NCBI GenBank assembly: GCA_905616435.1
Contig: CAJQSU010000004.1
Span: 23,126-87,125, forward strand
DNA from: an uncultured Candidatus Pelagibacter sp.
GTDB lineage: Bacteria > Pseudomonadota > Alphaproteobacteria > Pelagibacterales > Pelagibacteraceae
Direction: 5' to 3'
Length of the DNA: 64,000 nucleotides
Positions 1 to 8,523 of this stretch are shown here, one piece after another. A program made the position numbers and the translations under genes. Numbering within the stretch: the stretch's first letter is position 1; each line of letters starts with the position of its first letter. The notes under the pieces were generated by a model that was given only the letters and a program-made list of their open reading frames with translations, made no database searches and had not been told where the DNA came from.

Positions 1-38
1 GTTGGATTAAACCATTTTACTTTTCCTTGTAGACTCAT
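1..38 (-). CDS. Cold-shock protein (CspA family), 5' part only
   Basis: The first 12 codons of a leftward gene are visible before the window edge. They read MSLQGKVKWFNP, the start of the cold-shock domain with the GKVKWFN signature that precedes the RNP1 strand. Proteins of this family are about 70 residues and bind single-stranded RNA or DNA as RNA chaperones. A purine-rich AAGAAG lies a few bases before the ATG. The family call rests on 12 residues only, but the signature is very specific. Confidence 0.8.
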   Translation of the reverse strand, partial: MSLQGKVKWFNP

Positions 39-155
39 ATTTATCTTCTTACTTTTTGTTATGTTACTTTTATTACTTATAATTAAGTAATACGGCTTTG
101 TTTAGATTTATTGAGGTTTTGTCAACTAAATTGATTAATTAGGAGTTTTTTAAAT

Positions 156-623
156 CTAACTGTTGTCTAAAAGTTTAGTTAAATACAAGGAATTAACATC
201 TTCTTTATAATGTGCAAATGGGGGGCAAGGTTTAAATCCAGTATTATTAAATAATTTTCTTGCAGGAGCAAAAAATTTAGCAGCACCAGTTTCGATACTC
301 AATTTTTTAATCTTTAGTTTTCTAGCTTCATCTATTAAGTGATTAATTACCTTAATTCCATTACCATTACCTCTAAAATCATCGTGAACCCTGATAGATT
401 TGAACTCACCATGATTTTCTTCTAAAAATTTCAACGCACCACAACCCATTAGTTGATTATCCTCCCATAAACTCCAAAACTTTATCGAAAGCACTTTAAG
501 CCCAGGAATTTCCAATACATGGGCGCTACCTTCTGGTGAAGCAGCTCTTAATTCAACAAAATGTTCTTTTAAAAGTTGATTAACTTCAGGATGATCAAAA
601 TTACCTTCAATTGACTTAAGCAT
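156..623 (-). CDS. GNAT family N-acetyltransferase
   Basis: This 155-aa protein has the GNAT fold layout. A WEDNQLMGCGALK strand pair is followed by the acetyl-CoA loop FRGNGNG near residue 85 and a helix, then a C-terminal TGFKPC strand. It would acetylate an amine; the substrate cannot be read from the sequence. Its ATG directly follows the purK stop (TAGATG), so it is the last gene of a purE-purK-GNAT transcript. A purine-biosynthesis role is not implied by position alone. Confidence 0.85.
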   Translation of the reverse strand: MLKSIEGNFDHPEVNQLLKEHFVELRAASPEGSAHVLEIPGLKVLSIKFWSLWEDNQLMGCGALKFLEENHGEFKSIRVHDDFRGNGNGIKVINHLIDEARKLKIKKLSIETGAAKFFAPARKLFNNTGFKPCPPFAHYKEDVNSLYLTKLLDNS

Positions 624-1670
624 CTATTTTAAATTTATTAAATGACCCATTTTTCTTTTTTCTTTAATATTTTTTTTAAGATAGTCAAAAAAAAATTGAT
701 TATCATTTAGCTTCGGATTTTCTCGATATGGAATGATCTGATCCCCTATGAGATTAATCATTTCTGCATTAGATAATTTCTGAAGTGCAACTTGCTCTAA
801 AGAGCAAACAGCTCTAACATGATTTTCAAACTGACTTACATTATAAGCATTAATTGTTAAGTGACCTGAATTATGTACCCTCGGAGCAATTTCATTTACA
901 TAAAGATTGTCATTTCGATCTATAAAAAATTCCACACACAACGTTCCAATATATTTTAATTCTTCTGCTATCAGGACTGCCCACTCCTTAGATTGATCAA
1001 AAAGTTTTTCACTAATCTCTGCTGGTATTTTAGAATGTTTTAAAATTTGATCTTCGTGGATATTTTCAATTGGTTCATAAATCACATATTTGTTATCATT
1101 AAATCGAGTAACAATGACTGAAATTTCTTTTTTTAATTTAACTAATTTTTCTAAAATATATTTTTTACTAAAATCAATGTTCAAAGAGATAATTTCTTCC
1201 ATATTTTTAATTGGATATTGTCCTTTACCATCATAACCCAAAGTAGTTGTTTTTAATATTCCTGGTAAGAAATCTCCTAAAGGTAAAAGATCTTCTTTAC
1301 TGCTTACATACACATACCTTGTGGTTCTAATATTCAGTTTATTTATAAAATCTTTTTCAGCCAATCGGTTCTGAATCAAACGATTTACAGATGGTTTGGG
1401 TAAAACAGTTTTAAGTTTATTTAATATATTTAAAGTTTCAAATGGAATGTTTTCAAATTCATAAGTGATAATATCTACTTTTTTAGCAAAATCATAAATC
1501 ATATTTTCATCATCATATTTTGCATGAATGAATTCATCACAAAAATTTTGTGCTGGTGCTTCTTTGTCGTCACAGTAAATAATTGTTTTAACGTTAAGTT
1601 TCTTAGCAGCAACTGACAGCATACTTCCTAGTTGACCACCCCCAAGTATCCCAAGTGTAATTTCTGACAT
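624..1670 (-). CDS. purK: N5-carboxyaminoimidazole ribonucleotide synthase
   Basis: An ATP-grasp enzyme of purine biosynthesis that makes N5-CAIR from AIR, bicarbonate and ATP. The N-terminal dinucleotide-like fold shows GILGGGQLGSM (residues 7-17). YEFENIPFETL follows near 70, then the ATP-grasp core with TLGYDGKGQ near 142 and the metal-binding stretch EIAPRVHNSGH near 262. At 348 residues the length is normal. Its ATG overlaps the purE stop as TAATG, indicating translational coupling. Confidence 0.97.
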   Translation of the reverse strand: MSEITLGILGGGQLGSMLSVAAKKLNVKTIIYCDDKEAPAQNFCDEFIHAKYDDENMIYDFAKKVDIITYEFENIPFETLNILNKLKTVLPKPSVNRLIQNRLAEKDFINKLNIRTTRYVYVSSKEDLLPLGDFLPGILKTTTLGYDGKGQYPIKNMEEIISLNIDFSKKYILEKLVKLKKEISVIVTRFNDNKYVIYEPIENIHEDQILKHSKIPAEISEKLFDQSKEWAVLIAEELKYIGTLCVEFFIDRNDNLYVNEIAPRVHNSGHLTINAYNVSQFENHVRAVCSLEQVALQKLSNAEMINLIGDQIIPYRENPKLNDNQFFFDYLKKNIKEKRKMGHLINLK

Positions 1671-2161
1671 TATCTAGGATTCTTTTTAATAGATTTAGTT
1701 TGAGACAGTCTCCAACTTTTTAATTTATTTCTAATCTTTAAATTATTGTTTCCAATAATCGACGCTGCAAGTAGAGCGGCATTAATTGCACCATCTTCAC
1801 CGATGGCAAGAGTTCCAACAGGTATTCCTTTAGGCATCTGAGCTATTGATAACAAGCTATCCAACCCTTTTAATTTTTTACTTTCAATAGGTACACCCAA
1901 TACTGGTAATGGAGTTAAAGATGCAATCATGCCAGGTAAATGAGCGGATCCTCCAGCACCGGCAATGATAACTCCTATATTATTTTGCTCAGCATCAGAC
2001 GCATACTCGTACATTCTTTTAGGAGTTCTGTGAGCAGAAATTATCTTTGTCTCAAATGAAACTCCTAAATTTTTAAGAGTTTTTTCACATAATTTCATAA
2101 TTTTGTAGTCAGACTGACTACCCATTACAATTGATACTTTAAGTGATTTATTTTTGTTCAT
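1670..2161 (-). CDS. purE: N5-CAIR mutase
   Basis: Converts N5-CAIR to CAIR, the step after PurK. The class I PurE signature is clear: MGSQSD (residues 13-18), SAHRTP (about 42-47), [12 protein letters not shown] and LPVLGVPI. At 163 residues it is full length. It heads the leftward purE-purK-GNAT operon, and the 71-bp gap to the divergent dipeptidase gene must hold both promoters. Confidence 0.97.
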   Translation of the reverse strand: MNKNKSLKVSIVMGSQSDYKIMKLCEKTLKNLGVSFETKIISAHRTPKRMYEYASDAEQNNIGVIIAGAGGSAHLPGMIASLTPLPVLGVPIESKKLKGLDSLLSIAQMPKGIPVGTLAIGEDGAINAALLAASIIGNNNLKIRNKLKSWRLSQTKSIKKNPR

Positions 2162-2256
2162 CGTGACAGTGAAAGTTTATTTCAAAATATACTTAAAATT
2201 TCAATAAAATTCATAGAAATTGAAAATACATATTGATATGGTTAATCAATAAAAGC

Positions 2257-3222
2257 ATGAACTATAGAATAGATAACCTTCAATATTGCAATTGGTCTCG
2301 AAAAATTTTTGAGATTAATAGAGAAGCCAGCCTAGATGCCGTCCATGTGACTATAGTTTATCATGAGGATTATGATGAACTACTAATTGAAATAAAAAGA
2401 TGGGAAAAATTATTCAATGAAAATTCAGATTTAATATTTCTAGGTAGAGATTTTAATGATATTCAAAAAGCTCACAAAGAAAACAAAACAGCAGTTTTTT
2501 TTGGTTTTCAGAATTGTTCGCCTATCGAAGATGATATTAATTTAGTTGAAAAAGTGCATGAGCTTGGTTGTCGATTTATGCAACTGACTTATAATAATCA
2601 ATCCTTACTTGCAACTGGATGTTACGAAAAAATAGATAGTGGGGTAACCAATTTTGGCAGGGAAGCTATAAGGGAAATGAATAGAGTTGGAATAGTTATC
2701 GACATGTCTCATTCAGCTGAAAAAAGTACTTTTGATGCAATTGAAATCAGCGAAAAACCTATTGCAATCACTCATGCAAATCCAGCTTTTTGGCATGCAG
2801 CAAAAAGAAATAAATCAAACGATCTATTGAAAACTTTAGGAGACAGCGGAGGTATATTGGGTCTTTCTTTATATCCTCATCATTTAAAAGATAATACTAA
2901 TTGCACGTTAGAAAGTTTTTGTGAAATGACTGCAAGAACGGCAGAAATTATGAATGTGAAGAATATAGGGATTGGTTCAGATCTATGTTTAGGACAAACT
3001 AACAGTGTTGTCGAATGGATGAGAAATGGAACGTGGTCTAAAAGTATAAATTATGGTGAAGGATCAAAAAATAAATCTGGTTTTCCAAAACAACCAGAGT
3101 GGTTCGAAGATTCTAGGGGGTTTAAAAATTTAGAAAATGGATTGAAAAAGGTTGGATTTTCTGAAGACGAGATCAACGGGATACTGGGAAATAACTGGTT
3201 TAATTTTTATAAGAATATTTAA
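2257..3222 (+). CDS. Membrane-dipeptidase-like protein (peptidase M19 family)
   Basis: A TIM-barrel amidohydrolase of the renal-dipeptidase family. Visible family segments are FMQLTYNNQS, VIDMSHSAEKST, IAITHANP and IGIGSDL, which supply the His/His/Asp metal-site residues of the second half. The usual N-terminal HxD pair of M19 enzymes is not seen; the protein instead opens with a YRIDNLQYCNW segment, so the metal site may be reduced or altered. I chose the ATG at 2257; an in-frame TTG at 2233 adds eight residues. The next gene starts on the base after its stop, so it heads a four-gene cassette. Substrate unknown. Confidence 0.8.
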   Translation: MNYRIDNLQYCNWSRKIFEINREASLDAVHVTIVYHEDYDELLIEIKRWEKLFNENSDLIFLGRDFNDIQKAHKENKTAVFFGFQNCSPIEDDINLVEKVHELGCRFMQLTYNNQSLLATGCYEKIDSGVTNFGREAIREMNRVGIVIDMSHSAEKSTFDAIEISEKPIAITHANPAFWHAAKRNKSNDLLKTLGDSGGILGLSLYPHHLKDNTNCTLESFCEMTARTAEIMNVKNIGIGSDLCLGQTNSVVEWMRNGTWSKSINYGEGSKNKSGFPKQPEWFEDSRGFKNLENGLKKVGFSEDEINGILGNNWFNFYKNI

Positions 3223-4890
3223 ATGCAAGTTCAATTAAGAAACCCCAATACTATAATGAAATTATCTAGACTAGGATCTTTTCATCAGTCAAGGTTATCA
3301 TTTTTAAGAAGTTTTTTAGATGAGTTTAAGGATTGGGAATATAAAAAAGATTTATTTGATTTAGATGAGTTTGGCTATGGTACTACTGTCTATTCTTTTA
3401 AAAAAAAGGATAGAGTTTATTCGTTAATTTGTTTTGCAAATGAAATTAATGATGAAGAAAGATCTGATAGAGTTATTGCCACCAAATGGGATGCTGCATT
3501 TACTTTGCATGATGGAGTTCCTTCCAAACAAGATATCGAAAGATTAAGAAATGAAGTTCCAAAGCAAGAAATAGGCAGACTATCCTACAAAGAACTAACT
3601 CTTTCTAGAGCAAATAAGTCAGTACGAGTATTTAATCATGTGGTGGAGAGCTTGAGTAATGGCAATCAACCAGATTTAAAACTTTTAGAACAAGTCGGAT
3701 ACCTTTATAGGACAACAGCAGTTTATGGATCAGGTAAATTTGGACTAGCAGATCGTTTTAGAATTAAAAACCGAGAAGAGATAAATGGTCCATTTAGACT
3801 AGAAATGATGTTGGTTTATCTAGTAAGACAATTTACTTTTGATCAAGTTAATCATATTGCAAAATCTAAAAATCCAAAAAATGCTGTTAAACTTGATCCT
3901 GAAATTTGTAAAAATTTAGGAATTGGCAACTCGACAGGCTTAGGTATGGCACCATTTATTGTCAACCACCCAACATTGTTAAATAATTGGATAATGAGCA
4001 GAGAAATTGCTTTAAAAAAAATTAGAGAATTAAAAAAGGTAAATGTAAATGAAATTGAAATATTTAAAAGTAGTTTAAAAAACTCAATTAAGAATATTAC
4101 TAGCTGGAATACTGAAAATGAATATCAACAAAAAAAAATCAAATCTCTTTTGGAAGATGTTCAAAAATTTTTGAGACTTATTGAAATGGAATTTAATTTT
4201 GAGAAAGATTATCCATTTAATGAATTATATATATGGCTAGAGCAGAAAGCGTGCGATGAATGTATAGAGTATGTAGTTTCAATGATGCTAGAACCCTTTG
4301 ATTATATAGTTAAACCATTAGTTGGCAAAATGAGCTCAGAAGAGGATAGATATTTTACAATACCAACACACCGCACTGTTGAAGACTTGAGAAATATTAT
4401 TGAAAACAGATATTCAGATATTTTGAAAATTGATTTTGAAAAAAAAGAAAATAATAAAAACTTTTGGTTTATATCAAAAAATAAGGAAGAACCGAGGTAT
4501 GCAGATAGATTTGAAGAAAATGGCTCAGAATTAGAGCAACCATTAGCAATCGCTAGAGATATTAAAAAATTACATGATCACCTTATAGTTTCAAAAGATA
4601 GTTTAACTATTGATAGATTTTTAATTCAAAATACTGATCTAAGGCATGTTGTTAGAAGAGCATTTATTATTGAAAAATTTCCATACTCAGAAATTCAAGA
4701 TAACACTATTGGAGGAAAAGTAATTCCAATTGACATGCTTAGACTGAAGTTATCTTTTTTTGGAGCTTTAAAATTTGATCCAAGATCAGATAAATGGTTA
4801 AGAATATGCATGTTTCAAGGAGCGCCACTTCCAAGCGAATTAAGAAATTACGATCAACAATGGGTTTATAATTCTTATATCGGTAGATGA
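3223..4890 (+). CDS. Conserved protein of unknown function, 555 aa
   Basis: I do not recognise a named domain. The protein is soluble, without signal peptide or membrane spans, and has well-ordered conserved-looking blocks: VIATKWDAAFTLHDG near 85-100, LTLSRANKSVRVFNHVVES near 125-145, GYLYRTTAVYGSGKFGLADR near 162-182 and FRLEMMLVYLVRQF near 191-205. The C-terminus ends in a hydrophilic region. It starts directly on the base after the dipeptidase stop and overlaps the DUF3726 gene by 4 bp, so the genes are almost surely expressed together. This is the least explained large protein in the window. Confidence 0.85.
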   Translation: MQVQLRNPNTIMKLSRLGSFHQSRLSFLRSFLDEFKDWEYKKDLFDLDEFGYGTTVYSFKKKDRVYSLICFANEINDEERSDRVIATKWDAAFTLHDGVPSKQDIERLRNEVPKQEIGRLSYKELTLSRANKSVRVFNHVVESLSNGNQPDLKLLEQVGYLYRTTAVYGSGKFGLADRFRIKNREEINGPFRLEMMLVYLVRQFTFDQVNHIAKSKNPKNAVKLDPEICKNLGIGNSTGLGMAPFIVNHPTLLNNWIMSREIALKKIRELKKVNVNEIEIFKSSLKNSIKNITSWNTENEYQQKKIKSLLEDVQKFLRLIEMEFNFEKDYPFNELYIWLEQKACDECIEYVVSMMLEPFDYIVKPLVGKMSSEEDRYFTIPTHRTVEDLRNIIENRYSDILKIDFEKKENNKNFWFISKNKEEPRYADRFEENGSELEQPLAIARDIKKLHDHLIVSKDSLTIDRFLIQNTDLRHVVRRAFIIEKFPYSEIQDNTIGGKVIPIDMLRLKLSFFGALKFDPRSDKWLRICMFQGAPLPSELRNYDQQWVYNSYIGR

Positions 4891-5498
4891 AATCTTTAAG
4901 TGAAATAGAGACAACCTCGAAACGAGCAAGCAGAGCTGCAGGGTTCTCCTGGGGTGTAGCTGAAGAAATTGGGAAAAGTGTTCGTCTTTTAGAATTGTTT
5001 GGTCTTGCAGGTATTAAAAATTTAAATCAATATTACAATTCAAGAACTAGTGAAAAATTTGAAAATCTAAATCTAGTTAGTAAAAATAATAATTCAGAAA
5101 AATACCCATACTGCCCAATTTCATTGGGAATTAGTTTTCTAGATCAAATTAGAACTCTTGAAAAATTTGAAAATATCACATTCAATAAAATTTCTTTTCC
5201 TTTATTAATTTTACCTTTTTTAAGCAGAAGTTCAGAAATAATTGGTAAAAAGATATATATAAAATTTGATCAAACTGAGTTTTTATTAAATCTCAATGTT
5301 AATATTTCATCAAATCTACTAAATCAAGATTACCCAATTCTTTCTAATAATATAAAAATTAATATTATAGAAAATAAAGATAATTTTTCCGAGATAGAAT
5401 GGAAAAATTTGTACAAACTTTCAGAAGAGACATTTGTTGAAGAGACGGATAGTTTAAAGCAAGGTGCTGCTGGTGCAGGACTAACTGATAATGACTAA
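4887..5498 (+). CDS. DUF3726 family protein
   Basis: A 203-aa protein that I assign to DUF3726 from its opening (S-x2-E-x3-T-x2-RA-x-RAAGFSWG-x2-EE-x-GK) and its C-terminal GAAGAGLTDND, which I recall as a family hallmark. No biochemical function is known to me. It overlaps the upstream 555-aa gene (ATGA) and the downstream zinc-ribbon gene (8 bp), so the set is translationally linked. Family assignment is from memory of the motif; I could not run a profile search. Confidence 0.75.
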   Translation: MKSLSEIETTSKRASRAAGFSWGVAEEIGKSVRLLELFGLAGIKNLNQYYNSRTSEKFENLNLVSKNNNSEKYPYCPISLGISFLDQIRTLEKFENITFNKISFPLLILPFLSRSSEIIGKKIYIKFDQTEFLLNLNVNISSNLLNQDYPILSNNIKINIIENKDNFSEIEWKNLYKLSEETFVEETDSLKQGAAGAGLTDND

Positions 5499-5661
5499 AA
5501 AAAATGAGGAAAATTTTATTAAAGAAGAAAATATTCAAGAGTTAAATGATATTTGTGATGAGTGTAAAAAAATAGACGAAAGTGTATCTCAAAATTTGAT
5601 ATTAACTGGATTTAAAATATGTAAATCATGCAGAGTTTCAAAAACAATATTCCCAATTTAA
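5491..5661 (+). CDS. Small zinc-ribbon-like protein, 56 aa
   Basis: A short gene starting inside the end of the DUF3726 gene. The 56-aa product has two Cys pairs, CDEC (residues 22-25) and CKSC (44-47), spaced like a rubredoxin-type zinc knuckle, after an acidic N-terminal tail. The stop overlaps the stop region of the convergent Yip1-like gene by 4 bp. The 8-bp overlap with the upstream gene and the paired CxxC motifs argue for a real gene. Function unknown; it may be the last member of the M19/DUF3726 cassette. Confidence 0.7.
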   Translation: MTKKNEENFIKEENIQELNDICDECKKIDESVSQNLILTGFKICKSCRVSKTIFPI

Positions 5662-6200
5662 ATATTATTAACTGGCAGTACGTTCATTCTACTCATTATA
5701 AAAGAAATTGATAGAAACGCAATTATCAAAAAAGATAAAAACACAATTCCAAAAGACTTTAAATTAGATTTTAAATTTAAGATTTGTTTTGTAGAAATTA
5801 TTAAAGCTGCAAAAATCCAAAATTGTGTAAGAAAAATAATTGGGACCATTAATTCCGGTGTTACTGCGAAAAATCGAAGCAAACCTGGCGCATGTGCAAA
5901 ACCAACAGCAGTTAAAACTTTTTTAAATGTAGCCTTTGTCTGTTTGTCTGGAAAAAGTTTTACACCTATAACGTATATAAATACTCCCCAAACCAACCAT
6001 GTTAGTATTGCTGTAATTCCTGACATTGCAACTGCAGTTTTTACTATTGTATTGGCTGCTACAGCACCAGCAATTCCATCTAAAATCATTATTAAACCTG
6101 CAAAATAAATTGCAGCTTCACCAAAATTTTTATTTTCACTGTATAGTGATTTGTCTAACTTTATAGATTTAAAAATTATATTTAAAAATTCACCAAACAT
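5658..6200 (-). CDS. Yip1-domain-like integral membrane protein
   Basis: A 180-aa protein with a short soluble start followed by about five membrane helices (segments near 29-48, 56-83, 95-112, 117-136 and 146-168). The general layout, with a polar loop around LFPDKQTKATFKK between helices 2 and 3 and AHAPGLLR after it, resembles Yip1-family membrane proteins of bacteria. Role unknown. Its ATG overlaps the stop of a 34-aa membrane peptide gene (TAATG). Confidence 0.7.
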   Translation of the reverse strand: MFGEFLNIIFKSIKLDKSLYSENKNFGEAAIYFAGLIMILDGIAGAVAANTIVKTAVAMSGITAILTWLVWGVFIYVIGVKLFPDKQTKATFKKVLTAVGFAHAPGLLRFFAVTPELMVPIIFLTQFWIFAALIISTKQILNLKSNLKSFGIVFLSFLIIAFLSISFIMSRMNVLPVNNI

Positions 6201-6304
6201 TATTTTTTTTTATTTTTTTGTTCTTTATAAGAAACAATTAGTGGCAAGACTATTAAAGCAATAATTATGATAATGCAAACCGCTATTAGAAAACCTTTTG
6301 TCAT
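6200..6304 (-). CDS. Small single-pass membrane protein, 34 aa
   Basis: A very short open frame read in the gap between the GcvT-like and Yip1-like genes. The product is MTKGFLIAV followed by an Ile/Leu/Val-rich membrane segment (about residues 5-26) and a basic Lys-rich tail. Its TAA overlaps the ATG of the Yip1-like gene as TAATG, a coupling pattern used throughout this window. The ATG sits three bases after a strong inverted repeat and has no evident ribosome-binding site, which lowers confidence. Confidence 0.5.
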   Translation of the reverse strand: MTKGFLIAVCIIIIIALIVLPLIVSYKEQKNKKK

Positions 6305-6306
6305 TT

Positions 6307-6335
6307 TTTAGGGGGAGTATAACACTCCCCCTAAA
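6307..6335. terminator. 12-bp inverted repeat after the GcvT-like gene
   Basis: A perfect 12-bp stem with G:C core (TTTAGGGGGAGT and ACTCCCCCTAAA, loop of 5 bases) lies 5 bases beyond the stop of the leftward GcvT-like gene. There is no T-run after it on the minus strand, so it may be a weak or factor-assisted terminator, or an mRNA 3'-end stabiliser between gcvT-like and the following small genes. Confidence 0.6.
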
Positions 6336-6340
6336 TAAAG

Positions 6341-7699
6341 TTAGCCTTTTACAACTTCTCTTGTATTTGCGTTGAATGATTCTTTAAATGGAATATCCAC
6401 TACTACTGCATCAACAGGTGTTCCTGGTTTGTCAGAGTATTTTTCTGGCAGATGAACTTTGTACTTAGTTCCAACTTTACCTTTTGGAAATCCATTTGAA
6501 TTTAAAGTTCCATCAAATGGCACATATCCCATTGCTATGTTTTGCTTTTTTTCAGGGTGATACCAAGGAGAGGTAATAAATCCTACTGGATCTCCACCAC
6601 TCTCAGGTGAAACCAACCAAAAATCAGGAGCATACTCCTCAATAGGTTTACCACCCATTTCAAGCCCTACTAACTGAAGTTTGTATGGTTTTTTCCCATC
6701 TTTAATTTCAGCGCCCATTTTTTCTAGTGCAGCTTTTCCTACGTAGTCAGCTTTCTTATCCCATTCACCTTTACCAGATAATGAAACTTGATAACCAAGA
6801 TTACACTGAAAAGGATTATGCTGTTGATCCATATCTTGTCCCCAAGAAAGAATTCCAGCTTGAATTCTTCTGTGGTGAGCAGGTGCTATAACCATCAAGC
6901 TATGTTTTTTACCAGCATCAAGAACTGCATTCCACATATCATCAGCGTATAACATGGAGTCTCTTAGGTATATCTCATAGCCAGCTTCTCCAGAGAAACC
7001 AGACTGAGAAATAACGCAACTTCTTCCGCCTACTTTAACTTCTGCCAATCCATAAAAAGGCATATTGTCAAAATCAACTTGATCTCCACAAAGATCTTTC
7101 ATCAAAGCTTTTGATTTAGGTCCTTGTATTTGAACTGGACTGACATCAATTTCATCAATAGTACAATCAAACCTTCCATCAGCATTTACACCCTGAAGGT
7201 ACATACCAATATCAGAGTCTGATAATGAAAACCAAAATTCATCTTTTGAAATTCTTAAAAGAATTGGATCGTTTAAAACTCCTCCATATGAGTTACATAA
7301 AATTACATATCTTGCTCTCATAGGAGAAATCTTTGTAGCATCTCTTGTAATTACATAGTCTGTAAATTTTTCTGCATCAGGACCTTTAACTCTAATCTGT
7401 CTTTCTACAGCAACATTCCACATCGTGACGTGATTTACAATTGCATCATATTCCACCATTGCACCACCATCCTCTGGTTTTACATATCCTCTTGGATGGT
7501 AAATACGATTGTAAACAGTAGCTCTCCAACAGCCTGCTTGCATTGATAAATGCCAATATGGAGACTTTCTTACTCTTGTTGAAATTAACATTTCAACTTT
7601 TGTAGGTCCACTTTGTCTTAAATTATAGGGTACTGCACGATCTGATTGATCAACTGTAGTAGCCTGATTTAGTTTAGTATAGTCAAATTCTTTAGACAT
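6341..7699 (-). CDS. GcvT-family tetrahydrofolate-dependent methyl/aminomethyl transferase
   Basis: A 452-aa member of the GcvT/DmdA/LigM superfamily, which moves a methyl or methylene group from a substrate to tetrahydrofolate. Visible are the GcvT core blocks VQIQGPKSKALMKDL, SGFSGEAGYEIYL near 232-244 and C-terminal barrel segments VGLEMGGKPI and GYVPFDG. It is longer than DMSP demethylase DmdA (about 370) and nearer in length to O-demethylases of the LigM/DesA type. The MetF-like gene lies directly upstream with an 8-bp overlap, fitting production and oxidation of 5-methyl-THF. The true substrate cannot be decided from sequence. Confidence 0.85.
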   Translation of the reverse strand: MSKEFDYTKLNQATTVDQSDRAVPYNLRQSGPTKVEMLISTRVRKSPYWHLSMQAGCWRATVYNRIYHPRGYVKPEDGGAMVEYDAIVNHVTMWNVAVERQIRVKGPDAEKFTDYVITRDATKISPMRARYVILCNSYGGVLNDPILLRISKDEFWFSLSDSDIGMYLQGVNADGRFDCTIDEIDVSPVQIQGPKSKALMKDLCGDQVDFDNMPFYGLAEVKVGGRSCVISQSGFSGEAGYEIYLRDSMLYADDMWNAVLDAGKKHSLMVIAPAHHRRIQAGILSWGQDMDQQHNPFQCNLGYQVSLSGKGEWDKKADYVGKAALEKMGAEIKDGKKPYKLQLVGLEMGGKPIEEYAPDFWLVSPESGGDPVGFITSPWYHPEKKQNIAMGYVPFDGTLNSNGFPKGKVGTKYKVHLPEKYSDKPGTPVDAVVVDIPFKESFNANTREVVKG

Positions 7700-8420
7700 A
7701 ACCGTTCTCCTTCAACCACTTGTTAGTTTCCTTCAAGCCGCCGAATGTATAAATGTGGAAGTTGTCAGTAAAATCTTTCACTTTCCCAATTAATTCATTA
7801 GGGTCTTTAGGTTTCAATAAATCTAACGCCTTAGTAAAATTAGATTTAAGAAAATTAATGGAATTTTTTGCCCCAACAATATTAGCAAATTTAATCAAGC
7901 TAGATATTTTCATTGGCCCAGTAATTCCTACATGCACTGGTACGCTCTGCTTAGAAATAAAATCAACAATAGGTTGACTGTCTAATAGCCACTGTGTAAC
8001 TATATAGTCAGCATAAGGCTTCTTATCCATCATTGCTTTTTCTAAATTTTTTTCTGGTATGTCTGGGCTTCCCTCGGGATGACCTGCTATACCAATTTTA
8101 ATTCCATCAAAAAAACCTGTTTCTAAAATTTGATATGAGCTATCAAATTTTCCAATAGCGTCTCTGCTTCCACCAATAACTAACGCTTGTTTAACCCCCT
8201 GGTCTTTACATATCGAAACATAATCTTTTAATTCATTCTCACTATTAATTGATCTTGCTGGAAAATGAGGCACAGGATTAAAACCTTTTTTAACAAGATC
8301 GCCTGATTTATTAGCAGTATCTTTATAGTCACCACCGGGTAGCATTGTTACATATACATCCTTTACAGGAGGTAATGATTCAAGGTCTGTGTGTGGACCT
8401 ATTTCAAGTGAAAAATTCAT
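7692..8420 (-). CDS. Methylenetetrahydrofolate-reductase-like protein
   Basis: A 242-aa (beta/alpha)8-type protein of the MetF family. Family blocks are VTMLPGGDYKDTANKSGDLV, the LVIGGS flavin region near 81, FFDGIKIGIAGHPEGSPD near 103-120, ADYIVTQWLLD near 136-146 and VPVHVGITGPM near 159-169. It is shorter than housekeeping MetF (about 290-300 aa). Coupled with the GcvT-like gene it would oxidise 5-methyl-THF formed by demethylation back to methylene-THF. It diverges from the Rieske oxygenase gene over about 100 bp. Confidence 0.85.
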   Translation of the reverse strand: MNFSLEIGPHTDLESLPPVKDVYVTMLPGGDYKDTANKSGDLVKKGFNPVPHFPARSINSENELKDYVSICKDQGVKQALVIGGSRDAIGKFDSSYQILETGFFDGIKIGIAGHPEGSPDIPEKNLEKAMMDKKPYADYIVTQWLLDSQPIVDFISKQSVPVHVGITGPMKISSLIKFANIVGAKNSINFLKSNFTKALDLLKPKDPNELIGKVKDFTDNFHIYTFGGLKETNKWLKENGYV

Positions 8421-8523
8421 TTTTCTCGATCATTATCTTATTTATAAAAGCTGTCAAAGAAATTCAACACGTGGTCTCAATTGAAATTTGTTGCTAAAAA
8501 TGATGCTCATGATAATTTTTTTT

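Noticed and set aside
6341..7699. Calling the GcvT-like gene dmdA (DMSP demethylase)
   Set aside because: It is about 80 residues longer than DmdA and is paired with a MetF-like gene; the sequence does not justify a DMSP-specific name.
7753..7977. A 74-codon plus-strand frame inside the MetF-like gene
   Set aside because: Antisense to a recognised enzyme and with no ribosome-binding site or family match.
8421..8523. A possible glycine or other riboswitch in the gap upstream of the MetF/GcvT-like pair
   Set aside because: No paired conserved glycine-aptamer cores were visible, and the gap is too short for the tandem form.
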